A stretch of 64,000 bases of DNA from Cordilura impudica (taxonomy: Eukaryota > Arthropoda > Insecta > Diptera > Scathophagidae). Each line of letters begins with the position of its first letter. Position 1 is the first letter of the stretch. Below are positions 44,905 through 54,829 of the stretch, piece by piece. The DNA is taken from assembly GCA_963682025.1 (NCBI GenBank), contig OY821520.1:179308626-179372625 (forward strand), in the 5' to 3' direction. Under the pieces are notes generated by a model. That model was not told the origin of the DNA. It did no database searches and saw nothing but the letters and a program-made list of their open reading frames with translations. Made by a program: the position numbers and the translations under genes.

Positions 44905-45000
44905 AAACAAGTAGGAGTGTAAAATTCGGCTATGCCGAATCTTTGATACCCTCCACCTAGGTTTTCTTGCACTATTTGTAACAAATTTAGATAAAATATT
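44905..45000 (+). repeat. End of a dispersed fly repeat ('caagtaggagtgtaaaattcggc')
   Basis: The stretch 'aaaaacaagtaggag...ttcggctatgccgaat...gataccctccacc' is a widespread fly intergenic repeat end, with a small hairpin (TTCGGCTATGCCGAA). Its likely other end is at 50140-50313. Confidence 0.5.
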
Positions 45001-45460
45001 TGAAAATGTAAACAATTTGATCAATTTAGTAATTTATTACAACAAATACTCTGAATTTTCAGCATTTACGTTTAACAATTTTAAAGTCAATAGAAGATAT
45101 TAAGCAAAATATATTTTTAAATTTCGGATCTTTTTCGGAATACTTGACCATGTCTTATATTTTAAAAGCACTAGCGTTAATCAGTTTTATTTTTTCGATC
45201 TTATTATGACATTCCATTTGTAACGCATCGATAAATGGATTTGCGTCTATGTGTTTAATGCAAAAGATTTCTTACTTTTGTCGAATTGTAGGGATTTTTT
45301 GAAATTTTTTTTTAACAACTTAATATTATATACGTTTCAATTTTAAACTTTAAAATTAAAAATATCTATCTTTTTTAAATCTGGTAATAACTCTATAATA
45401 TGGAGAAAGTAAATACGTGGCTTCTTTAATAAGAATGACAAGTAAAAAACACTTTTGTGC
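45000..45460. other. AT-rich, no gene
   Basis: No coding motif or clear repeat. Probably the body of the repeat that starts at 44905. Confidence 0.5.
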
Positions 45461-45463
45461 AGT

Positions 45464-45958
45464 TTAAGGTGTGTTTACACTATGTGTATTTTCCATATGT
45501 AAATTCAGTTTTACGATCCATACGTAATTCCGTGTGTGTCAAAATTGGCGTTTTACATACGACTCATAATTTTTGCGTTCAAACGTACATATGTATTTCC
45601 GTATGACATAACCTCTAAATGTAAACAGCAGCTGATTTAATTTGTGAATTTACAAAAATTTATTGTTAAAAATAAAGTTATATATTTTTTAATTGTTAAA
45701 TAATATTAAACAATTTATTTTTCTTTCAATATTAATCTTTATAATTTACTCTGTTTTTCTTTCGCCACAAGCAGTGTTGTATTTTCATATGTTTGTCTTG
45801 CCAAAATAGAACCTGCTCTAATTGAAAAATTTACATATGTCTTGCAAAATTTGTTGTACATAAACAATGTTTGAAAGGGTTCACACTATGTGTACAAATT
45901 ACACGTGTTAAAAACTAAGAAAAACACAAGCAAAACACGTAGTGTGAACGCAGCTTTA
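45464..45958 (+). mobile_element. Harbinger-type MITE, copy 1
   Basis: 489 bp (45467-45955), starting AGGTGTGTTTACACTATGTG and ending with the inverted CACGTAGTGTGAACGCAGCT, flanked by TTA on both sides (45464-45466, 45956-45958). A 3-bp TTA/TAA duplication is the mark of PIF/Harbinger elements. It is noncoding. It is nearly identical to copy 3. Confidence 0.85.
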
Positions 45959-46025
45959 CTTGTTTTGTGCATTTTTTTTAATACATACATAAGTACGCCA
46001 TCTTTGTAGATCTCTTCGATTATAT

Positions 46026-46518
46026 TAAAGGTGCTATTACATGATGTTTTTTTTTACATATGTACTGTCAAATTTTCCCACAACAAAAGTTGTACACATC
46101 GTGTGATACATATGAAACATTGTTTATGTACAATACATGAAGAATGTCACATGTACATTTTTCAATTAGAACAGGCTCTATTTTTGCATGACAAACATGA
46201 AAATACAACACTGCTTGTGGCGAAAGAAAAACAGAGTAAATTTTAAAGATTAATATTGAAAGAAAAATAAATTGTTTAATATTAACAATTAAAAAATATA
46301 TAACCTTTTTTTTAACAATATATTTTTGTAAATTCACAAATTAAATCAGCTGTTGTTTACACTTAGAGGTTATGTCATACGGAAATACATATGCACGTGT
46401 GATAGCAAAAATTATGAATCGTATGTAAAAGACAATTTTGACAGACATGAGGAATTTCATATGGATAAAAAAAGTGACAGTACATATGTAAAAAACACTT
46501 CGTGTAATAGCACCTTAA
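46026..46518 (-). mobile_element. Harbinger-type MITE, copy 2 (inverted, diverged)
   Basis: 487 bp (46029-46515) in opposite orientation to copies 1 and 3, with TAA on both sides (46026-46028, 46516-46518). The interior matches them ('cttgtggcgaaagaaaaacagagtaaa', 'aattaaatcagctg.tgtttacattagaggttatgtcatacggaaatacatatg'). The ends have drifted (AGGTGCTATTACA). Confidence 0.8.
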
Positions 46519-46569
46519 GTAAGTTTGTAAATAAAAAGAATATTAAAATATTATAAATGTAAACATAAT

Positions 46570-46836
46570 TGATTTTAGAAAAATGTCCGATTCGTTTTTC
46601 GATGATGCTGAAAACACATCAAAGAAATACAGAAAACAAAGGTTTTACTCAACTTAGTTGAGAGACGAGAAGCTAATGGGATAGAACAGGTCAAAGATGA
46701 CGACTTTAAATACAAATGCAAGGCTTGTAAAAAAATATTAAATTGCGATAAATCAGATCTAAGTATACATGCTAATAACCAATGTCTTAAAAAAATTTCT
46801 TTAAAACCAACAACCAAAATTCTGTTTACGTTATAA
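46570..46836 (+). pseudogene. hAT-type transposase N-terminus (BED-like zinc finger)
   Basis: The plus strand encodes DFKYKCKACKKILNCDKSDLSIHANNQC, a C-x2-C...H-x4-C finger like the BED-type finger at the start of hAT transposases. The first codons (MSDSFFDD, 46583) are in another frame. The catalytic domain is absent here. A hAT C-terminus lies at 50752-51046. Confidence 0.5.
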
Positions 46837-46839
46837 AAT

Positions 46840-47300
46840 CCCATTTGCAAGCCATTTTAATTAATTGTGTAAATTTTAAATGCACATCTAGCCATATAAA
46901 AGATGAATTATACAGAATAGTAAAAATATTTTTTTTATAATATCTGTTGATTTTTTATATTGTTTTTATGTAATTCTAATGATATTCTTATCTTATTTTT
47001 TATGATATTTTTTTTTCGTTTTTATGTTATTTTTGCATTATTGAAATTGAAAATTAACAAATTAAAAATAATTTTTTTTTTTCGAAAAATTGAAAAAAGT
47101 AGTGTAGGGAAAAATGTAGAGAGAAAAAAGTAGGTGTAGGGAAAAAAAGGGATTTTTTTTCATTAGCGTAGAGATTTCTGTAAAAATCTCCTGGCATCAC
47201 TGGTATCTATTAAAAAACAATGTAAGATTTCACAAAACAATGCGACGTACATCTGCTTTGTTCAAAAGCTTTCATAAGACTAAATGAAATTGTTACTTAT
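46840..47300. other. AT-rich, no gene
   Basis: Poly-T and poly-A tracts with 'gtagggaaaaa' repeats near 47100. Nothing coding. Confidence 0.5.
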
Positions 47301-47301
47301 G

Positions 47302-47881
47302 CATGAAACACATAGACGACAGAGGCTACACAAACACTCGGATACAAATGCTACTGGCTACAATTATAGTCGTGTAGTCAACTACTTAATTTTTTTTTAA
47401 ATGACAGCAACATATAACAACAATATAAACAGCTGTTTTTATACAAAATCATTTTTATTTCAGTAGTGCCAATTATATTTTTTTTTTTTACTTTATTAAA
47501 ATAGAAAAACATGTATGATTCTATATAAAATTGTCTTAAATATATTACTTATTTATAATGCATTATTATAACGTAAAAATAAATAAATAAATTTACTTAT
47601 TAATAGAATTATTACAGCATTTCATTTTGCGATTAATTTTTTCAACAAAATAAAATATTTCATAGCACTAATATCTTTTACATATTTTGTTATATTGTCA
47701 ACACTATTTTTATTTTGTAGCCAACAAAAACAGAAATTAGCCTAAGTTGACTACAGCAGCAAAAGTGGTCATGTAGTCGTGTAGCTGTGTTGGTGTCAAA
47801 ATAATCGTTTTCATATAAACGTGTGTATTTTATTTTTGACAGGCTGTAGTCGCGTAGCCGCTGTCGTCTATGTGTTTCATG
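47302..47881. mobile_element. 580-bp inverted-repeat element (MITE-like)
   Basis: The left end CATGAAACACATAGACGACAG (47302) pairs perfectly with the right end CTGTCGTCTATGTGTTTCATG (to 47881). Pairing continues imperfectly ('ggctaca', 'tagtcgtgtag', 'agttgactac'). AT-rich core, noncoding. No clear direct target duplication. It ends 15 bp before MITE copy 3. Confidence 0.7.
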
Positions 47882-47893
47882 AGAGAGTTCGGC

Positions 47894-48399
47894 TAAAGGT
47901 GTGTTTACACTATGTGTATTTTCCATATGTAAATTCAGTTTTACGATCCATACGTAATTCCGTGTGTGTGTCAAAATTAGCGTTTTACATACGATTCATA
48001 ATTTTTGCGTTCAAACGTACATATGTATTTCCGTATGACATAACCTCTAAATGTAAACAACAGCTGATTTAATTTGTGAATTTAGAAAAATTTATTGTTA
48101 AAAATAAAGTTATATGTTTTATATATTTTTTAATTGTTAATTAATATTAAACAATTTATTTTTCTTTCAATATTAATCTTTATAATTTACTCTTTTTTCT
48201 TTCGCCACAAGCAGTGTTGTATTTTCATATGTTTGTCTTGCCAAAATAGAACCTGCTCTAATTGAAAAATTTACATATGTCTTGCAAAATGTGTTGTACA
48301 TAAACAATGTTTGAAAGGGTTCACACTATGTGTACAAATTACACGTGCTAAAAAACTAAGAAAAACACAAGCAAAACACGTAGTGTGAACGCAGCTTAA
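47894..48399 (+). mobile_element. Harbinger-type MITE, copy 3
   Basis: 500 bp (47897-48396), same orientation as copy 1 and nearly identical to it, flanked by TAA on both sides (47894-47896, 48397-48399). The length differs by small insertions such as 'gttttatata'. Confidence 0.85.
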
Positions 48400-48444
48400 C
48401 TGGTGCCATTATGTATATGTGTGTGTAAACAAAAATATACGATA

Positions 48445-48812
48445 TCCCAGTAATCATTTCGAAGATTGTTTTAACAAAAATCATCTTACTGTGTCTTCTT
48501 CGAGCACTTTTGATGATTAAAAACTGATTAATCACATGCGGTATTAGAAAAAGATTAAGAAATGATTTTTGCTTACGCTTAAAAAGTGATTTATAGAAAA
48601 ATGACATTAAATATGACTCAAAAATAAGTCGAATTTAATCAGAAAATTGGATAAAAAGGTTCTCAAGATGAGTCGGGGGTAAGGTAATATTTCCTCCCCA
48701 CAAAAGAATATTTTGTGATCAGCAAAAGAGCGCATTTATGACTTTTTTAATAGCACAGAGGAGTCAAAAAAGACTCCACATGATCACTTATTGCATAAAT
48801 TGTTTACTGGGA
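48445..48812. mobile_element. 368-bp inverted-repeat element (MITE-like), TCCCAGTAA ends
   Basis: It starts TCCCAGTAA and ends TTACTGGGA. Weak internal complementarity ('gatcactt', 'aatcattt'). Noncoding. No certain target duplication. Confidence 0.5.
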
Positions 48813-49035
48813 TTTTATTCACTATCTGTAGAAACAGTTTTTTAAGTAAAACAAATCTGCACACAATTTCAATTCTATTTCGTGTACAATGATACGATCA
48901 CTTTGTTTACTAGCTAGTAGTAAAATAAGAAAATAGTATTATAATACAGCGTAATGATGAATTGTACTTCTCAATTAGTTTATTTTTAATGTGCCATAAG
49001 AAGTTCGGTTTGTGCTAAGAAATTAATGAATATAT

Positions 49036-49295
49036 GCTTCCCAGGGCGAAGCTTAATCATTGCACTTTGATTGAGTTGAGCCCGCGACTATTTCTGATGT
49101 AGATAGCTCATGCCTACAATTTTTGGTAGTTGTGAATGGCGTTTGTGCAAAGGGAAGCATGAACACTTGTTTCCCAGAGCGAGGCTTAATCATTGCATAT
49201 TGATTGAGCTGAGCTCCGCGATTATTCCTAATGCGGAATAAATCCTGCATTAAATTCTCGGTAGTCCGGGAATGGCGTTTGCTTGCGCCAAACAT
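49036..49295 (-). repeat. 130-bp tandem duplication with coding character
   Basis: Two diverged units begin 'ttcccag(g/a)gcga(a/g)gcttaatcattgca' (49038, 49170) and run into 'tgaatggcgtttg'. On the minus strand both read as one peptide type, AQLNQ...IKPRSGK and the related second copy, open over 80 codons. The protein is not recognised. It may be a scrap of a duplicated exon. Confidence 0.55.
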
Positions 49296-49299
49296 TAAA

Positions 49300-50345
49300 T
49301 AATAAATTTTAAAAATGTATTATAATTAAATATTATTGACATTATATTATTATCATCTGAGAAAAAAAATTTTTTTTAAACACCAATTTTTAACAGGGTA
49401 GAATTTTATGGTTTTAATACTACTTTTGAATGCAAGTATGTACTAAAAGTAGAACCCTTAAAATCATACTATTTTTTGCAACCCTAAAAATTGCAATATT
49501 TTGTATAAATAAAATAATTTATATTTTATTATTTTTAATATGCGCTTATTATCGAAATACATATACAGAATATATGAATGTTATTTATAGTATTTTGATA
49601 TTTGCAACAGTAGTCTGTATGTATCAATTTGTAATATTTTGTGATCTTATAAAAATCGCAGAATATTGATATTGATTTTATATAGTTTCTTTTATTAATT
49701 AATTAACTTAAATATTACACCATAAAATGTTGATATTGGTGAATTTTTATATTACTACCACAACGACCATAAAAACAACAAGTACAGCTGTGACAAAATA
49801 CAAAATTTAGAATAACAATATAGGAAAACATCATATTTTTTTTACCTTTTCAGTGATTTCTCGGCACCTATGAAACCTATTGTCACGATTTAAAAAACAG
49901 AAACCTTCTCGTGATGTTGGTGTATCATTCTCACTAACAACAAGCGCCCTAGCTGTCCTATTGAGAACGTTATCGTGACAAGAACAACATAGTCAAATCA
50001 TATTTTTTCAAGACTTTTTTTACTCCATCGTTCAATTCTCGGGACCAGATAAACCGATTTGGACGATTTTAAATAGCAAACTTTTCAGGATGTTACTGAA
50101 TCATTTTTTATACCAACGATCAACCTAGTTGCCCGATTGAAGCCGTCATCGTGATTTCCACAGACGGACAGACGGACATCGCTATATCAACTCCGCTTGT
50201 TATTAGAATCACAAATATATATATTTTATGGGGTCCAGATTTTTTTTCTAATTATTACAAACGGAATGACAAACTTATATATACCCTCTGCACACTGGAG
50301 TGGAGGGTATAATAAAACCAAGAACATTATTTTAATAATACAAAC
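49300..50345. other. AT-rich repeat body and repeat end (50140-50313)
   Basis: No gene. It includes two diverged copies of 'tttctcgg(c/g)(a/g)cc...(a/t)aaacc.attt(g)(t/g)(c/a)' (49856, 50035). The end 'cagacggacagacggacatcgctatatcaactccgcttgtt' is followed by a hairpin ATACCCTC...GAGGGTAT (50281-50310), the usual end of a fly dispersed repeat, matched with 44905. Confidence 0.5.
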
Positions 50346-50348
50346 GAT

Positions 50349-50654
50349 TTAAATCAAATATTTTAAATTTGCAAGATAATTTTTAAGTAATTCTGCCTTT
50401 ATTCCATTCATTTTTTTTAATGGGAATTGTTGTTTCTCCAATAGAAATCTCTCACCTGGGGTCACAGGGTCTGCAAAATATAACGGATGATTAACAGTAG
50501 TGTGCTGCGCTATTATTGGATCGATGTTTAGATAACATCGCCACAAATCAGAATGCACGCCGAACCCGTTTAAAACGACATTGTATATTATTGGCAACAA
50601 AGTCATTGCATTCCTATCCGTTACAACAAACATAGAACCTTTATATATAATCAA
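50349..50654 (-). pseudogene. Merlin (IS1016/ISXO2-like) transposase fragment
   Basis: The minus-strand frame of about 100 codons reads VVTDRNAMTLLPIIYNVV...GVHSDLWRCY and HTTVNHPLYFADPVT, ending KKMNGIKAELLKNYLANL. The spacing of D(R/..)..TLLP, the second Asp in SD.WR.Y and the TVNH..YF.DP block is that of ISXO2-like DDE domains used by Merlin elements. The third acidic residue region (HTQ.IE) is replaced by unrelated residues. The N-terminal half is missing. Confidence 0.65.
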
Positions 50655-50751
50655 AGCAAAAAAAAATTTTTTGAAGTCGCAATTTGCATGAAAAAGTTAG
50701 AGGTACCTGAAATTCATAAATGAGAGGCAGTTGTAATTGATATTTTGAACA

Positions 50752-51046
50752 GATCCGAATCATCGTCCTCAAATGATGACTTAAATTTCGAAGCTTATTT
50801 AGATAGATTGGAACGATTAGAAGCAACATGAAACAATTAAAAGATATGGAAACATATTATCGTTCATCAAAATTGAATGGGAAAGAAGCAATCACTGGTT
50901 ATCCAGAAATTATTCGCGATGCCGCTAGAATTATAACTGCATTTCGTCCGACACAAATAAGCGTTGAAAGATTATTTTTAGCTTTGAAAATTATTAAATC
51001 AGACTAAAGAGCATCGATAAAATAGGATTTGGCTGAAGAAGTTTAA
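50752..51046 (+). pseudogene. hAT transposase C-terminal dimerisation region
   Basis: A first frame reads SNDDLNFEAYLDRLERLEA. A second frame (from ATG 50830) reads GYPEIIRDAARIITAFRPTQISVERLFLALKIIKSD. The 'P..S.ERLFS' block with following helix is the hAT dimerisation domain. Stops follow at 51005, 51023 and 51044. Confidence 0.65.
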
Positions 51047-51049
51047 ATT

Positions 51050-51595
51050 TATTAACCTTGCTTTTTTATCTTTTTATTTATTTAAAAATAAATAATATTT
51101 GAATTTAAATTATAGTTTAATTTATTCACATCACTTGTATTTATATATACTAGTATATCCCAGCACTCGAAATTCGACTTCAAATTCTAGGAAATATTAT
51201 TTTTGCATTAAATTTTTTTCTTTCAATGCTTTTTTAATCTATATATATAAAAAATTTATGAATATTTAAGTGAGCCTAAAGATATGCTAATCAATTTTAG
51301 CAATTCGCAATTCAACACAGAGCGTGTGCGTGTACAATTTAATCATTCGAATTATTAGAAATATTTTATTTTATTTAATTTAATATATTTTCAAGCCAGA
51401 TTAAACATAAATGTTATCATTCTCAGCTTCTCCTCCATATGAACTATAATTATGCCAATTTTCACACACCTCCGTGCCCGCATATTGCTTCCAAACGGAA
51501 CTAAAAATTTTCCTTCGCGTATTAACATATAGATAATATTCATAAATATATATATACAATATACCTACAACTACTAGTCAAACTATAAAATATAT
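51050..51595. other. AT-rich, no gene
   Basis: (TA)n and poly-A tracts, with no coding motif. Confidence 0.5.
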
Positions 51596-54500
51596 TGTGC
51601 AAAACCTGTTATACACTGACCATCAGCCACTTACGTTCGCGGTTTCAGATCGAAACTTAAACGCGAAAAAAACGATAGAAGGCATTTATAGACGAACATA
51701 ACGCACAGATTTTCTATAAGCCTGGAAGAGAAAACTTCGTCGCGTATGCTCTATCGCGACAAAACATTCATGCTCTTGAAAAGGCTGCACAGAGTGACCG
51801 TTAGGGTGGCCCTTCGTCATATGGAGGGAAAAAAAAAAGTTTTCAAACTGTCGGTCTCACCCCCTAGAAATATGCGAATAGAAAAAAAATTAGAAATACA
51901 AAGTTTTGGGCCAATCAAAAAACGTTTAGTCGTGGCGTAAAGCTATTGAAAGTTTCAAGTGTGTTTATATGGGGAAAATTTGACTTTTTTTCAGATTTTA
52001 CGAAAATTTCGTTCTATAGTTTAATTTTTCCGACAAGCTGTTATATAATTCAGGATCAGTATTAAATTATCCCTTCAAAAGGCTATAAAACTTCAAAAAC
52101 AAATAAAACTTCGCTAAGAAATAGAAAATGCCCCAGACCACTTTTGTGCCAAAAAAAAACTAGGTCATGAAATTTGATGGCATTTTTTCAACTTTGAGAA
52201 ATTGATTAAAGCCATCATTCTTTTTTGGTCTCTATACTTATAAGTAGTCAGATATGAAGTATTGTTTTATTACCACGTTGTTAACCTATTGCGCATTGAA
52301 ACCGAAAATTGGAAATTTTTTGATAAAATTTTTAAAACTCCTTTTTCAAGTTTGAAAAAATTTTCTTAAACAAAATTTAAAAAACTAAATCTATCACTTT
52401 AAGGTTTTATTAAATATATGTTGCAGATTAACTGTGTGAATTTTTAAGTAAATCCCTCTACCACAATTTTTTTGACAAGGATTTTATTTTTGCGGATTTC
52501 GAGAAAAATTGGATTTTTGTGAAATATTCTGTAAATGTACTCTTTCTAAATACTTTGTATCAAAAATTCATCACTTTTCTACTTTTAAATGTTATATTTT
52601 ATCATAATAGCCTAGGGTTTTGGAAAAAAAATAATATGACTCCATTAACCCTTTTGGAATTCGGGTCACATATGACCCCAAGCTAATAAAAGACAATTTA
52701 TTCAAAAAATTCAAATATTTTGTAAGTACTGTCCAATTTTTACATGCGACACTTAAAATATAATAACCAAATGTGCAGAAGTTTCGTTCCAAAAATTTGG
52801 GATAAATCTGAGAACGTTAACCCATTATTTGCCAAGGCAAGCTTTGGATTTTAAGATATTTTTAAATCATAATGACCTAAAACGAGTTTTTCAATTAAAC
52901 TCGTTGATACCACTATTTAGAATTTAAGAAAAATAATTCGGTTAATTTTTATTTATTTAACCATTCAGTGCTCCTGGGATCAAAATAATCCATTGTGATA
53001 CATCTTTGGTGCAATTATCTGCTTATTGCTCGCGAATATAAATTAAAACAACTTTTAACCAATTTTGTTATAAAATTACTTTATGTAATAAAGTAATAGT
53101 TGAATTTCTTGCTGTCTCACCCACCAATTTGGTGGATATTGATAAAAACGCAAAAAAAAATTTGTCAGGTCAATCGGTGAAGATGCCATTACTTATAATG
53201 GTTGACATTTTTTGATTTTTTATAATCGGTCGCTTTATATTATCTTCAATGTCACCTACATGTTTTGAAACTTCTACCATTTTATTTCCCAGTTTTAAAT
53301 AGTATATTAAATAAAAGTAAATTTCAAATATAATAATATATATAAAAGGTAATATTAAGTTAATACTACTCTTAATTGAATAAATTACAAAATTAAATCA
53401 AAGTGAATTTCAAAAACGTCCTATTTTTTAGTCATATGACCTAAGTTGTTTTAATTTATATTCGCGAGCAATAAGCAGATAATTGCACCAGAGATATATC
53501 ACAATGGATAATTTTGATCTCAGGAGCACTGAAGGGTTAAATAAATAAAAATTAACCGAATTATTTTTCTTAAATTCTAAATAGTGGTATCAACGAGTTT
53601 AATAGAAAAACTCGTTTTAGGTCATTTTTATTTTAAAATATCTTAAAATCCAAAGCTGGCCTTGGCAAATAATGGGTTAGCGTTCTCGGATTTATCCCAA
53701 ATTTTTGGAACGAAACTTCTACACATTTGGTTATTATATTTTAAGTATCGCATCTAAAAATTGGACAGCACTTACAAAATCTTTAGAATTTTTTGAATAA
53801 ATTGCCTTTTATTACCTCTGGGTCATATGTGACCCCAATTCCAAAAGGGTTAATGGAGTCATATTATTTTTTTCCGAAACCCTAGGCTATTAAGATAAAA
53901 TATAACATTTAAACGTAGAAAAAGTGATGAATTTTTGATACAAAGTATTTAGAAAGAGTACATTTACAGAATATTTCACAAAAATCCAATTTTTCTCGAA
54001 ATCCGCAAAAATAAAATCCTTGTCAAAAAAATTGTGGCAGAGGGATTTACTTAAAAATTCACACAGTTAATCTGCAATATGTATTTAATACAACCTTAAA
54101 GTGATAGATTCAGTTTTTTAAATTTTGTTTAAGAAAATTTTTTCAAACTTGAAAAAGGAGTTTTAAAAATTTTATCAAAAAATTTCCAATTTTCGGTCTC
54201 AACAACGTGGTAATAAAACAATACTTCATATCTGACTACTTATAAGTATAGAGACCAAAAAAGAATGATGGCTTTAATCAATTTCTCAAAGTTGAAAAAA
54301 ATGCCATCAAATTTCATGACCTAGTTTTTCTTGGCACAAAAGTGGTCTGGGGCATTTGCTATTTCTTGGCGAGGTTTTATTCGATTTTGAAATTTTATAG
54401 CCTTTTGAAGGGATAATTTAATACTGATCCTAAATTATATAACAGCTTGTCGGAAAAATTAAAGTATAGAACGAAATTTTCGTAAAATCTGAAAAAAAAG

Positions 54501-54825
54501 TCATATTTTCCCCATATAAACACACTTGAAATTTTCAATCGCTGTGCGCCACGACTAAACGTTTTTTGATTGACCCAAAAGTTTTTATTTCTCAGTTTTT
54601 TTGCTATTCGCATATTTCAAGGGGGTGAGACCGACAGTTTGAACACTTTTTTTATTAAGGGCCACCCTAGTGACCGTGCAACAATGCACAGTGAACAATC
54701 CCTGACCTACACGATTGAATCAACTCGAAAGCCTGTAAATTGTTTTCGAAACCAGATAATAATAGAACAGAGCGAAGTTCCCTCGACACGTACGCTAATT
54801 GTGTTGTGTAAAACCTGTTATATTG
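51596..54825 (+). mobile_element. Errantivirus scrap (RNase H end to integrase spacer) split by a foldback element
   Basis: 51616-51793 and 54678-54805 together match 59138-59437 of E3, the TDHQPLTFAVSD part of RNase H and its downstream spacer. Inserted between them is the foldback at 51802-54669. The scrap is flanked by a direct repeat 'ttgtg(c/t)aaaacctgttata' (51596-51614, 54805-54823), which looks like a target duplication of about 17 bp. It has no start or coding capacity of its own. Confidence 0.7.
51794..54677. mobile_element. 2.87-kb foldback element with 8-bp target duplication
   Basis: The element 51802-54669 starts TAGGGTGGCCC and ends GGGCCACCCTA. It is flanked by gtgaccgt (51794-51801, 54670-54677). 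The arms of about 1.25 kb (51802-53055 and 53448-54669) are inverted copies at high identity, for example 'ggttaatttttatttatttaacc', 'attcgcgagcaataagcagataattgca' and 'gggtcacatatgacccca'. They surround a loop of about 390 bp without a gene. The ends and duplication length fit a hAT-type nonautonomous foldback. A P-type origin also gives 8-bp duplications. Confidence 0.9.
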
Positions 54826-54829
54826 AAGA

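Noticed and set aside
52592..52792. Open frames in the foldback arms
   Set aside because: Short, without motifs, and mirrored in the opposite arm.
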